From Ptiloglossa arizonensis (Eukaryota; Arthropoda; Insecta; Hymenoptera; Colletidae): a stretch of DNA of 64,000 bases. The DNA lies in contig NW_027478527.1 in NCBI RefSeq assembly GCF_051014685.1, positions 1,047,884 to 1,111,883 on the forward strand, in the 5' to 3' direction. This document shows, piece by piece, positions 25,812 to 39,000 of the stretch; within the stretch, counting starts at the first letter, position 1; each line of letters opens with the position of its first letter. The translations under genes and the position numbers were made by a program. The notes beneath the pieces were generated by a model, which was given only the letters and a program-made list of their open reading frames with translations, did no database searches and was not told the origin of the DNA.

Positions 25812-28733
25812 CGAATTTTTGGGTTAGGACAATCCGTTCGCGAGATATGGGAGTTTGAAGCCAAGAAATGGTAGAGAAGGCAAAAAATGTTTCACAATTC
25901 TGCTGCTCCAAACGCTTAAACAGAATGGCCTAGCGAAAAAATACACATACCGTTGTAATCGGGCGAGTTTCTACTTTCAGATGCAATAGGAATTTTTGGG
26001 TTAGGTCATTCCGTTCGCGAGATATGGGAGTTTGAAGCCAAGAAATGGTTGAGAAGGCAAAAAATTTTTCGCAATTCTGCTGCTCCAAACGCTTAACCAG
26101 AATGGCCTAGGGAAAAAATACACATACCGTTGTAATCGGGCGAGTTTCTACTTTCAGTTACAATAGGAATTTTTGGGTTCGGTCAATCCGTTCGCGAGAT
26201 ATGGGAGTTTGAAGCCAAGAAATGGTTGAGAAGGCAAAAAATTTTTCGCAATTCTGCTGCTCCAAACGCTTAACCAGAATGGCCTAGGGAAAAAATAAAC
26301 ATACCGTTGTAATCGGGCGAGTTTCTACTTTCAGTTACAAAAGGAATTTTTGGGTTCGGTCAATCCGTTCGCGAGATATGGGACTTTGAAACTAAGAAAT
26401 GGTTGACAAGACAACAAATTTTTCGCACTTCTGCTGCTCCAATCGCTTAACCAGAATGGCCTAGGGGAAAAATACACGTACCGTCGTAATCGGGCGAGTT
26501 TCTACTTTCAGATGCAATAGGAATTTTTGGGTTAGGTCAATCCGTTCGCAAGATATGGGAGTTTGAAGCTAAGAAATGGTTGAGAAGACAACAAATTTTT
26601 CGCAATTCTGCTGCTCCAAACGATTAACCAGAATGGGCTAGGGAAAAAATTCACATACCGTTGTAATTGGGCGAGTTTCTACTTTCAGACGCAACACGAA
26701 TTTTTGGGTTAGGACAATCCGTTCGCGAGATATGGGAGTTTGAAGCCAAGAAATGGTTGAGAAGGCAAAAAATTTTTCGCAATTCTGCTGCTCCAAACGC
26801 TTAAACAGAATGGCCTAGGGAAAAAATACACATACCGTTGTAATCGGGCGAGCTTCTACTTTCAGATGCAATAGGAATTTTTGAGTTAGGTCAATCCGTT
26901 CGCGAGATATGGGAGTTTGAAGCCAAGAAACGGTTGAGAAGGCAAAAAATTTTTCGCAATTCTGCTGCTCCAAACGCTTAAACAGAATGGCCTAGGGAAA
27001 AAATACACATACCGTTGTAATCGGGCGAGCTTCTACTTTCAGATGCAATAGGAATTTTTGGGTTAGGTCAATCCGTTCGCGAGATATGGGAGTTTGAAGC
27101 CAAGAAATGGTTGAGAAGGCAAAAAATTTTTGCGCAATTCTGCTGCTCTAAACGCTTAACCAGGATGGCCCAGGGTAAAAATACACACACCGTTGTAATC
27201 GGACGAGTTTCTACTTTCAGATGCAATAGGAATTTTTGGGTTAGGTCAATCCGTTCGCGAGATATGGGAGTTTGAAGCCAAGAAATGGTTGAGAAGGCAA
27301 ACAATTTTTCGCAATTCTGCTGCTCCAAACGCTTAACCAGAATGGCCTAGGGAAAAAATACACATACCGTTGTAATCGGGCGAGTTTCTACTTTCAGTTA
27401 CAATAGGAATTTTGGGTTTCGGTCAATCCGTTCGCGAGATATGGGCCTTTGAAACTAAGAAATGGTTGACAAGACAACAAATTTTTCGCACTTCTGCTGC
27501 TCCAATCGCTTAACCAGAATGGCCTAGGGGAAAAATACACTTACCGTCGTAATCGGGCGAGTTTCTACTTTCAGATGCAATAGGAATTTTTGGGTTTGAT
27601 CAATCCGTTCGCAAGATATGGGAGTTTGAAGCTAAGAAATGGTTGAGAAGACAACAAATTTTTCGCAATTCTGCTGCTCCAAACGCTTAACCAGAATGGG
27701 CTAGGGAAAAAATTCACATACCGTTGTAATTGGGCGAGTTTCTACTTTCAGACGCAACACGAATTTTTGGGTTAGGACAATCCGTTCGCGAGATATGGGA
27801 GTTTGAAGCCAAGAAATGGTAGAGAAGGCAAAAAATGTTTCACAATTCTGCTGCTCCAAACGCTTAAACAGAATGGCCTAGCGAAAAAATACACATACCG
27901 TTGTAATCGGGCGAGTTTCTACTTTCAGATGCAATAGGAATTTTTGGGTTAGGTCATTCCGTTCGCGAGATATGGGAGTTTGAAGCCAAGAAATGGTTGA
28001 GAAGGCAAAAAATTTTTCGCAATTCTGCTGCTCCAAACGCTTAACCAGAATGGCCTAGGGAAAAAATACACATACCGTTGTAATCGGGCGAGTTTCTACT
28101 TTCAGTTACAATAGGAATTTTTGGGTTCGGTCAATCCGTTCGCGAGATATGGGAGTTTGAAGCCAAGAAATGGTTGAGAAGGCAAAAAATTTTTCGCAAT
28201 TCTGCTGCTCCAAACGCTTAACCAGAATGGCCTAGGGAAAAAATAAACATACCGTTGTAATCGGGCGAGTTTCTACTTTCAGTTACAAAAGGAATTTTTG
28301 GGTTCGGTCAATCCGTTCGCGAGATATGGGACTTTGAAACTAAGAAGTGGTTGACAAGACAACAAATTTTTCGCACTTCTGCTGCTCCAATCGCTTAACC
28401 AGAATGGCCTAGGGGAAAAATACACGTACCGTCGTAATCGGGCGAGTTTCTACTTTCAGATGCAATAGGAATTTTTGGGTTAGGTCAATCCGTTCGCAAG
28501 ATATGGGAGTTTGAAGCTAAGAAATGGTTGAGAAGACAACAAATTTTTCGCAATTCTGCTGCTCCAAACGATTAACCAGAATGGGCTAGGGAAAAAATTC
28601 ACATACCGTTGTAATTGGGCGAGTTTCTACTTTCAGACGCAACACGAATTTTTGGGTTAGGACAATCCGTTCGCGAGATATGGGAGTTTGAAGCCAAGAA
28701 ATGGTTGAGAAGGCAAAAAATTTTTCGCAATTC
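24750..28733. repeat. 11-monomer repeat, 2 x 1,948 bp
   Basis: Copies are about 24,750-26,697 and 26,698-28,645, with a further 88 matching bases to 28,733. The pair AATTTTTGCGCAATTC (one base longer) with GCTCTAAACG lies near 25,180 and 27,130. The marker ACGAATTTTTGG at 25,811, 26,696, 27,759 and 28,644 splits the unit into 5 (885 bp) and 6 (1,063 bp) monomers. Copies differ at several bases (GCTACAAAC/GCTCCAAAC, TTTTGGGG/TTTTGGGT, ACGTACC/ACTTACC, AAGAAATGG/AAGAAGTGG), so this is older than the 5,133-bp event that shares its left end. Confidence 0.87.
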
Positions 28734-31040
28734 GGCTGCTCCAAACGCTTAACCAGAATGGCCTAGGGAAAAAATACACACACCGTTGTAATCGGGCGAG
28801 TTTCTACTTTCAGATGCAATAGGAATTTTTGGGTTAGGTCATTCCGTTCGCGAGATATGGGAGTTTGAAGCCAAGAAATGGTTGAGAAGGCAAAAAATTT
28901 TTCGCAATTCTGCTGCTCCAAACGCTTAAACAGAATGGCCTAGGGAAAAAATACACATACCGTTGTAATCGGGCGAGTTTCTACTTTCAGTTACAATAGG
29001 AATTTTTGGGTTCGGTCAATCCGTTCGCGAGATATGGGAGTTTGAAGCCAAGAAATGGTTGAGAAGGCAAAAAATTTTTCGCAATTCTGCTGCTCCAAAC
29101 GCTTAACCAGAATGGCCTAGGGAAAAAATAAACATACCGTTGTAATCGGGCGAGTTTCTACTTTCAGTTACAAAAGGAATTTTTGGGTTCGGTCAATCCG
29201 TTCGCGAGATATGGGACTTTGAAACTAAGAAATGGTTGACAAGACAACAAATTTTTCGCACTTCTGCTGCTCCAATCGCTTAACCAGAATGGCCTAGGGG
29301 AAAAATACACGTACCGTCGTAATCGGGCGAGTTTCTACTTTCAGATGCAATAGGAATTTTTGGGTTAGGTCAATCCGTTCGCAAGATATGGGAGTTTGAA
29401 GCTAAGAAATGGTTGAGAAGACAACAAATTTTTCGCAATTCTGCTGCTCCAAACGATTAACCAGAATGGGCTAGGGAAAAAATTCACATACCGTTGTAAT
29501 TGGGCGAGTTTCTACTTTCAGACGCAACACGAATTTTTGGGTTAGGACAATCCGTTCGCGAGATATGGGAGTTTGAAGCCAAGAAATGGTTGAGAAGGCA
29601 AAAAATTTTTCGCAATTCTGCTGCTCCAAACGCTTAACCAGAATGGCCTAGGGAAAAAATACACATACCGTTGTAATCGGGCGAGTTTCTACTTTCAGTT
29701 ACAATAGGAATTTTGGGGTTCGGTCAATCCGTTCGCGAGATATGGGCCTTTGAAACTAAGAAATGGTTGACAAGACAACAAATTTTTCGCACTTCTGCTG
29801 CTCCAATCGCTTAATCAGAATGGCCTAGGGGAAAAATACACGTACCGTCGTAATCGGGCGAGTTTCTACTTTCAGATGCAATAGGAATTTTTGGGTTTGA
29901 TCAATCCGTTCGCAAGATATGGGAGTTTGAAGCTAAGAAATGGTTGAGAAGACAACAAATTTTTCGCAATTCTGCTGCTCCAAACGCTTAACCAGAATGG
30001 GCTAGGGAAAAAATTCACATACCGTTGTAATTGGGCGAGTTTCTACTTTCAGACGCAACACGAATTTTTGGGTTAGGACAATCCGTTCGCGAGATATGGG
30101 AGTTTGAAGCCAAGAAATGGTAGAGAAGGCAAAAAATGTTTCACAATTCTGCTGCTCCAAACGCTTAAACAGAATGGCCTAGCGAAAAAATACACATACC
30201 GTTGTAATCGGGCGAGTTTCTACTTTCAGATGCAATAGGAATTTTTGGGTTAGGTCATTCCGTTCGCGAGATATGGGAGTTTGAAGCCAAGAAATGGTTG
30301 AGAAGGCAAAAAATTTTTCGCAATTCTGCTGCTCCAAACGCTTAACCAGAATGGCCTAGGGAAAAAATACACATACCGTTGTAATCGGGCGAGTTTCTAC
30401 TTTCAGTTACAATAGGAATTTTTGGGTTCGGTCAATCCGTTCGCGAGATATGGGAGTTTGAAGCCAAGAAATGGTTGAGAAGGCAAAAAATTTTTCGCAA
30501 TTCTGCTGCTCCAAACGCTTAACCAGAATGGCCTAGGGAAAAAATAAACATACCGTTGTAATCGGGCGAGTTTCTACTTTCAGTTACAAAAGGAACTTTT
30601 GGGTTCGGTCAATCCGTTCGCGAGATATGGGACTTTGAAACTAAGAAATGGTTGACAAGACAACAAATTTTTCGCACTTCTGCTGCTCCAATCGCTTAAC
30701 CAGAATGGCCTAGGGGAAAAATACACGTACCGTCGTAATCGGGCGAGTTTCTACTTTCAGATGCAATAGGAATTTTTGGGTTAGGTCAATCCGTTCGCAA
30801 GATATGGGAGTTTGAAGCTAAGAAATGGTTGAGAAGACAACAAATTTTTCGCAATTCTGCTGCTCCAAACGATTAACCAGAATGGGCTAGGGAAAAAATT
30901 CACATACCGTTGTAATTGGGCGAGTTTCTACTTTCAGACGCAACACGAATTTTTGGGTTAGGACAATCCGTTCGCGAGATATGGGAGTTTGAAGCCAAGA
31001 AATGGTTGAGAAGGCAAAAAATTTTTCGCAATTCTGCTGC
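27340..31040. repeat. 13-monomer offset repeat (2,301 bp) with 885-bp subunits
   Basis: GGGCCTTTGAAAC at 27,443 recurs at 29,744, 2,301 bp away (13 x 177). About 27,340-28,730 matches about 29,640-31,030. The ACGAATTTTT marker occurs at 27,759, 28,644, 29,529, 30,060 and 30,945, spaced 885, 885, 531 and 885 bp: the basic 5-mer with one 3-mer step. Monomers with GACAAGACAACAAAT, CGCACTTCTGC and CCAATCGC are a distinct subfamily placed once per 5-mer. Confidence 0.82.
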
Positions 31041-34000
31041 TCCAAACGCTTAACCAGAATGGCCTAGGGAAAAAATACACACACCGTTGTAATCGGGCGA
31101 GTTTCTACTTTCAGTTACAATAGGAATTTTTGGGTTCGGTCAATCCGTTCGCGAGATATGGGAGTTTGAAGCCAAGAAATGGTTGAGAAGGCAAAAAATT
31201 TTTCGCAATTCTGCTGCTCCAAACGCTTAACCAGAATGGCCTAGGGAAAAAATACACATACCGTTGTAATCGGGCGAGTTTCTACTTTCAGTTACAAAAG
31301 GAATTTTTGGGTTCGGTCAATCCGTTCGCGAGATATGCGACTTTGAAACTAAGAAATGGTTGACAAGACAACAAATTTTTCGCACTTCTGCTGCTCCAAT
31401 CGCTTAACCAGAATGGCCTAGGGGAAAAATACACGCACCGTCGTAATCGGGCGAGTTTCTACTTTCAGATGCAATAGGAATTTTTGGGTTAGGTCAATCC
31501 GTTCGCAAGATATGGGTGTTTGAAGCTAAGAAATGGTTGAGAAGACAAAAAATGTTTCACAATTCTGCTGCTCCAAACGCTTAAACAGAATGGCCTAGCG
31601 AAAAAATACACATACCGTTGTAATCGGGCGAGTTTCTACTTTCAGATGCAATAGGAATTTTTGGGTTAGGTCATTCCGTTCGCGAGATATGGGAGTTTGA
31701 AGCCAAGAAATGGTTGAGAAGGCAAAAAATTTTTCGCAATTCTGCTGCTCCAAACGCTTAACCAGAATGGCCTAGCGAAAAAATACACATACCGTTGTAA
31801 TCGGGCGAGTTTCTACATTCAGATGCAATAGGAATTTTTGGGTTAGGTCAATCCGTTCGCGAGATATGGGAGTTTGAAGCTAAGAAATGGTTGAGAAGAC
31901 AAAAAATGTTTCACAATTCTGCTGCTCCAAACGCTTAAACAGAATGGCCTAGGGAAAAAAATCTGCATACCGTCGTAATCGGCGAGTTTGTACTTTCAGA
32001 TGCAATAGGAATTTTTGGGTTCGGCCAATCCGTTCGTGAGATATGCGACTTTGAAACTAAGAAATGTTTGACAAGACAACAAATTTTTCGCACTTCTGCT
32101 GCTCCAATCGCTTAACCAGAATGGCCTAGGGGAAAAATACACGCACCGTCGTAATCGGGCGAGTTTCTACTTTCAGATGCAATAGGAATTTTTGGGTTAG
32201 GTCAATCCGTTCGCGAGATATGGGAGTTTGAAGCCAAGAAATGGTTGAGAAGCCAACAAATTTTTCGCAATTCTGCTGCTCCAAACGCTTAACCAGAATG
32301 TCCTAGGGAAAAAATACGCACACCCTTGTAATCGGGCGAGTTTCTACTTTCAGACGCAGGAGTAACTTTTGGGTTTGGTCAATCCGTTCGCGAGATATGG
32401 GACTTTGACGCCAAGAAATGGTTGAGAAGGCAAAAAATTTTTCGCAATTCTGCTGCTCCAAACGCTTAACCAGAATGGCCTAGGGAAAAAATACTCGCAC
32501 CATCGTAATCGGGCGAGTTTCTACTTTCAGATGCAATAGGAATTTTTGGGTTAGGTCAATCCGTTCGCAAGATATGGGTGTTTGAAGCTAAGAAATGGTT
32601 GAGAAGACAAAAAATGTTTCACAATTCTGCTGCTCCAAACGCTTAAACAGAATGGCCTAGCGAAAAAATACACATACCGTTGTAATCGGGCGAGTCTCTA
32701 CTTTCAGATGCAATAGGAATTTTTGGGTTAGGTCATTCCGTTCGCGAGATATGGGAGTTTGAAGCCAAGAAATGGTTGAGAAGGCAAAAAATTTTTCGCA
32801 ATTCTGCTGCTCCAAACGCTTAACCAGAATGGCCTATGGTAAAAAATCTGCATACCGTCGTAATCGGGCGAGTTTCTACTTTCAGATGCAATAGGAATTT
32901 TTGGGTTACGTCAATCCGTTCGCGAGATATGGGAGTTTGAAGCTAAGAAATGGTCGAGAAGACAACAAATTTTCGCAATTCTGCTGCTCCAAACGCTTAA
33001 CCAGAATGTCCTAGGGAAAAAATACGCACACCCTTGTAATCAGGCGAGTTTATACTTTCAGACGCAGGAGGAACTTTTGGGTTTGGTCAATCCGTTCGGG
33101 AGATATGGGACTTTGAATCTAAGAAATGGTTGAGAAGACAACAAATTTTTCGCAATTCTGCTGCTCCAAACGCTTAACCAGAAAGGGCTAGGGAAAAAAA
33201 TCTGCATACCGTTGTAATTGGGCGAGTTTTTACTTTCAGACGCAGCAGGAATTTTTGGGTTAGGACAATCCGTTCGCGAGATATGGGACTTTGACGCCAA
33301 GAAATGGTTGAGAAGGCAAAAAATTTTTCGCAATTCTGCTGCTCCAAACACTTAACCAGAATGGCCTAGGGAAAAAATACACATCCCGTTGTAATCGGGC
33401 GAGTTTCTACTTTCAGATGCAATAGGAATTTTTGGGTTAGGTCAATCCGTTCGCGAGATATGGGAGTTTGAAGCTAAGAAATGGTTGAGAAGACAACAAA
33501 TTTTTCGCAATTCTGCTGCTCCAAACGCTTAACCAGAATGGGCTAGGGAAAGAAATCACACACCGTTGAAATTGGGCGAGTTTCTACTTTCAGACGCAAC
33601 AGGAATTTTTGGGTTAGGACAATCCGTTCGCGAGATATGGGAGTTTGAAGCCAAGAAATGGTTGAGAAGGCAAAAAATTTTTCGCAATTCTGCTGCTCCA
33701 AACGCTTAACAAGGATGGCCTAGGGTAAAAATTCACACACCGTTGTAATCGGGCGAGTTTCTACATTCAGATGCAATAGGAATTTTTGGGTTAGGTCAAT
33801 CCGTTCGCGAGATATGGGAGTTTGAAGCCAAGAAATGGTAGAGAAGGCAAAAAATGTTTCACAATTCTGCTGCTCCAAACGCTTAACCAGAATGGGCTAG
33901 GGAAAAAATAACATACCGTTGTAATCGGGCGAGTTTCTACTTTCAGATGCAATAGGAATTTTTGGGTTAGGTCATTCCGTTCGCGAGATATGGGAGTTTG

Positions 34001-34072
34001 AAGCCAAGAAATTGTTGAGAAGACAACAAATTTTTCGCAATTCTGCTGCTCCAAACGCTTAACCAGAATGGC
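31040..34072. repeat. Irregular satellite mosaic without a clear long unit
   Basis: All sequence is satellite, but monomer types alternate without a stable higher-order period. Types seen elsewhere are mixed: AAAATGTTTCACAATTC, GGCCTAGCGAAAAAAT, AAAAAAATCTGCATACC, GACGCAGGAGTAACTTTTGG and TACGCACACCCTTG. Odd single variants include GGCCTATGGTAAAA near 32,832, a missing base in AATCGGCGAG near 31,979 and a T deletion in AACAAATTTTCGC near 32,966. Confidence 0.75.
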
Positions 34073-36030
34073 CTAGGGAAAAAATACACATACCGTTGTA
34101 ATCGGGCGAGTTTCTACTTTCAGTTACAATAGGAATTTTTGGGTTCGGTCAATCCGTTCGCGAGATATGGGAGTTTGAAGCCAAGAAATGGTTGAGAAGG
34201 CAAAAAATTTTTCGCAATTCTGCTGCTCCAAACGCTTAACCAGAATGGCCTTGGGAAAAAATACACATACCGTTGTAATCGGGCGAGTTTCTACTTTCAG
34301 TTACAATAGGAATTTTTGGGTTCGGTCAATCCGTTCGCGAGATATGGGACTTTGAAACTAAGAAATGGTTGACAAGACAACAAATTCTTCGCACTTCTGC
34401 TGCTCCAATCGCTTAACCAGAATGGCCTAGGGGAAAAATACACGTACCGTCGTAATCGGGCGAGTTTCTACTTTCAGATGCAATAGGAATTTTTGGGTTA
34501 GGTCAATCCGTTCGCGAGATATGGGAGTTTGAAGCTAAGAAATGGTTGAGAAGGCAAAAAATTTTTCGCAATTCTGCTGCTCCAAACGCTTAACCAGAAT
34601 GGCCCAGGGAAAAAATACACATACCGTTGTAATCGGGCGAGTTTCTACTTTCAGTTACAATAGGAATTTTTGGGTTCGGTCAATCCGTTCGCGAGATATG
34701 GGAGTTTGAAGCCAAGAAATGGTTGAGAAGGCAAAAAATTTTTCGCAATTCTGCTGCTCCAAACGCTTAACCAGAATGGCCTTGGGAAAAAATACACATA
34801 CCGTTGTAATCGGGCGAGTTTCTACTTTCAGTTACAATAGGAATTTTTGGGTTCGGTCAATCCGTTCGCGAGATATGGGACTTTGAAACTAAGAAATGGT
34901 TGACAAGACAACAAATTCTTCGCACTTCTGCTGCTCCAATCGCTTAACCAGAATGGCCTAGGGGAAAAATACACGTACCGTCGTAATCGGGCGAGTTTCT
35001 ACTTTCAGATGCAATAGGAATTTTTGGGTTAGGTCAATCCGTTCGCGAGATATGGGAGTTTGAAGCTAAGAAATGGTTGAGAAGACAACAAATTTTTCGC
35101 AATTCTGCTGCTCCAAACGCTTAACCAGAATGGGCTAGGGAAAAAATAACATACCGTTGTAATCGGGCGAGTTTCTACTTTCAGATGCAATAGGAATTTT
35201 TGGGTTAGGTCATTCCGTTCGCGAGATATGGGAGTTTGAAGCCAAGAAATTGTTGAGAAGACAACAAATTTTTCGCAATTCTGCTGCTCCAAACGCTTAA
35301 CCAGAATGGCCTAGGGAAAAAATACACATACCGTTGTAATCGGGCGAGTTTCTACTTTCAGTTACAATAGGAATTTTTGGGTTCGGTCAATCCGTTCGCG
35401 AGATATGGGAGTTTGAAGCCAAGAAATGGTTGAGAAGGCAAAAAATTTTTCGCAATTCTGCTGCTCCAAACGCTTAACCAGAATGGCCCAGGGAAAAAAT
35501 ACACATACCGTTGTAATCGGGCGAGTTTCTACTTTCAGTTACAGTAGGAATTTTTGGGTTCGGTCAATCCGTTCGCGAGATATGGGAGTTTGAAGCCAAG
35601 AAATGGTTGAGAAGGCAAAAAATTTTTCGCAATTCTGCTGCTCCAAACGCTTAACCAGAATGGCCTTGGGAAAAAATACACATACCGTTGTAATCGGGCG
35701 AGTTTCTACTTTCAGTTACAATAGGAATTTTTGGGTTCGGTCAATCCGTTCGCGAGATATGGGACTTTGAAACTAAGAAATGGTTGACAAGACAACAAAT
35801 TCTTCGCACTTCTGCTGCTCCAATCGCTTAACCAGAATGGCCTAGGGGAAAAATACACGTACCGTCGTAATCGGGCGAATTTCTACTTTCAGATGCAATA
35901 GGAATTTTTGGGTTAGGTCAATCCGTTCGCGAGATATGGGAGTTTGAAGCTAAGAAATGGTTGAGAAGACAACAAATTTTTCGCAATTCTGCTGCTCCAA
36001 ACGCTTAACCAGAATGGGCTAGGGAAAAAA
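34073..36030. repeat. 3-monomer repeat (531 bp), tandem, with a third related copy
   Basis: The variant AAATTCTTCGCAC occurs at 34,385, 34,916 and 35,800. The first two are exactly 531 bp apart and flanking bases agree from about 34,073 to about 35,083. The third lies 884 bp on (5 monomers less one base) with the same neighbours (GGCCTTGGG, then the GACAAGACAAC monomer). GGGAAAAAATAACATACC, two bases short, appears at 33,907, 35,145 and 37,800. Confidence 0.8.
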
Positions 36031-39000
36031 TTCACATACCGTTGTAATTGGGCGAGTTTCTACTTTCAGACGCAACAGGAATTTTTGGGATAGGACAATC
36101 CGTTCGCGAGATATGGGAGTTTGAAGCCAAGAAATGGTTGAGAAGGCAAAAAATTTTTCGCAATTCTGCTGCTCCAAACGCTTAAACAGAATGGCCTAGG
36201 GAAAAAATACACATACCGTTGTAATCGGGCGAGCTTCTACTTTCAGATGCAATAGGAATTTTTGCGATAGGTCATTCCGTTCGCGAGATATGGGAGTTTG
36301 AAGCCAAGAAATGGTTGAGAAGGCAAAAAATTTTTCGCAATTCTGCTGCTCCAAACGCTTAACCAGAATGGCCCAGGGAAAAAATACGCATACCGTGGTA
36401 ATCGGGCGAGTTTCTACTTTCAGACGCAGCAGGAATTTTTGGGTTAGGACAATCCGTTCGCGAGATATGGGACTTTGACGCCAAGAAATGGTTGAGAAGG
36501 CAAAAAATTTTTCGCAATTCTGCTGCTCCAAACACTTAACCAGAATGGCCTAGGGAAAAAATACACATACCGTTGTAATCGGGCGAGTTTCTACATTCAG
36601 TTACAATAGGAATTTTTGGGTTCGGTCAATCCGTTCGCGAGATATGGGAGTTTGAAGCTAAGAAATGGTTGAGAAGACAACAAATTTTTCGCAATTCTGC
36701 TGCTCCAAACGCTTAACCAGAATGGGCTAGGGAAAGAAATCACATACCGTTGAAATTGGGCGAGTTTCTACTTTCAGACGCAACAGGAATTTTTGGGTTA
36801 GGACAATCCGTTCGCGAGATATGGGAGTTTGAAGCCAAGAAATGGTTGAGAAGGCAAAAAATTTTTCGCAATTCTGCTGCTCCAAACGCTTAACAAGGAT
36901 GGCCTAGGGTAAAAATTCACACACCGTTGTAATCGGGCGAGTTTCTACTTTCAGATACAATAGGAATTTTTGGGTTAGGTCAATCCGTTCGCGAGATATG
37001 GGAGTTTGAAGCCAAGAAATGGTTGAGAAGGCAAACAATTTTTCGCAATTCTGCTGCTCCAAACGCTTAAACAGAATGGCCTAGGGAAAAAATACACATA
37101 CTGTTGTAATCGGGCGAGCTTCTACTTTCAGATGCAATAGGAATTTTTGGGTTAGGTCAATCCGTTCGCGAGATATGGGAGTTTGAAGCCAAGAAATGGT
37201 TGAGAAGGCAAAAAATTTTTGCGCAATTCTGCTGCTCTAAACGCTTAACCAGGATGGCCTAGGGTAAAAATACACACACCGTTGTAATCGGACGAGTTTC
37301 TACTTTCAGATGCAATAGGAATTTTTGGGTTAGGTCAATCCGTTCGCGAGATATGGGAGTTTGAAGCTAAGAAATGGTTGAGAAGACAACAAATTTTTCG
37401 CAATTCTGCTGCTCCAAACGCTTAAACAGAATGGGCTAGGGAAAAAATTCACATACCGTTGTAATTGGGCGAGTTTCTACTTTCAGACGCAACAGGAATT
37501 TTTGGGATAGGACAATCCGTTCGCGAGATATGGGAGTTTGAAGCCAAGAAATGGTTGAGAAGGCAAAAAATTTTTCGCAATTCTGCTGCTCCAAACGCTT
37601 AAACAGAATGGCCTAGGGAAAAAATACACATACCGTTGTAATCGGGCGAGCTTCTACTTTCAGATGCAATAGGAATTTTTGGGATAGGTCATTCCGTTCG
37701 CGAGATATGGGAGTTTGAAGCCAAGAAATGGTTGAGAAGGCAAAAAATGTTTCACAATTCTGCTGCTCCAAACGCTTAACCAGAATGGGCTAGGGAAAAA
37801 ATAACATACCGTTGTAATCGGGCGAGTTTCTACATTCAGATGCAATAGGAATTTTTGGGTTAGGTCAATCCGTTCGCGAGATATGGGAGTTTGAAGCTAA
37901 GAAATGGTTGAGAAGACAACAAATTTTTCGCAATTCTGCTGCTCCAAACGCTTAACCAGAATGGGCTAGGGAAAAAATTCACATACCGTTGTAATTGGGC
38001 GAGTTTCTACTTTCAGACGCAACAGGAATTTTTGGGATAGGACATTCCGTTCGCGAGATATGGGAGTTTGAATCCAAGAAATGGTTGAGAAGGCAAAAAA
38101 TTTTTCGCAATTCTGCTGCTCCAAACGCTTAAACAGAATGGCCTAGGGAAAAAATACACATACCGTTGTAATCGGGCGAGCTTCTACTTTCAGATGCAAT
38201 AGGAATTTTTGGGATAGGTCATTCCGTTCGCGAGATATGGGAGTTTGAAGCCAAGAAATGGTTGAGAAGGCAAAAAATTTTTCGCAATTCTGCTGCTCCA
38301 AACGCTTAACCAGAATGGCCCAGGGAAAAAATACGCATACCGTGGTAATCGGGCGAGTTTCTACTTTCAGACGCAGCAGGAATTTTTGGGTTAGGACAAT
38401 CCGTTCGCGAGATATGGGACTTTGACGCCAAGAAATGGTTGAGAAGGCAAAAAATTTTTCGCAATTCCGCTGCTCCAAATACTTAACCAGAATGGCCTAG
38501 GGAAAAAACACACATACCGTTGTAATCGGGCGAGTTTCTACATTCAGTTACAATAGGAATTTTTGGGTTCGGTCAATCCGTTCGCGAGATATGGGAGTTT
38601 GAAGCTAAGAAATGGTTGAGAAGACAACAAATTTTTCGCAATTCTGCTGCTCCAAACGCTTAACCAGAATGGGCTAGGGAAAGAAATCACATACCGTTGA
38701 AATTGGGCGAGTTTCTACTTTCAGACGCAACAGGAATTTTTGGGTTAGGACAATCCGTTCGCGAGATATGGGAGTTTGAAGCCAAGAAATGGTTGAGAAG
38801 GCAAAAAATTTTTCGCAATTCTGCTGCTCCAAACGCTTAACAAGGATGGCCTAGGGTAAAAATTCACACACCGTTGTAATCGGGCGAGTTTCTACTTTCA
38901 GATACAATAGGAATTTTTTGGTTAGGTCAATCCGTTCGCGAGATATGGGAGTTTGAAGCCAAGAAATGGTTGAGAAGGCAAACAATTTTTCGCAATTCTG

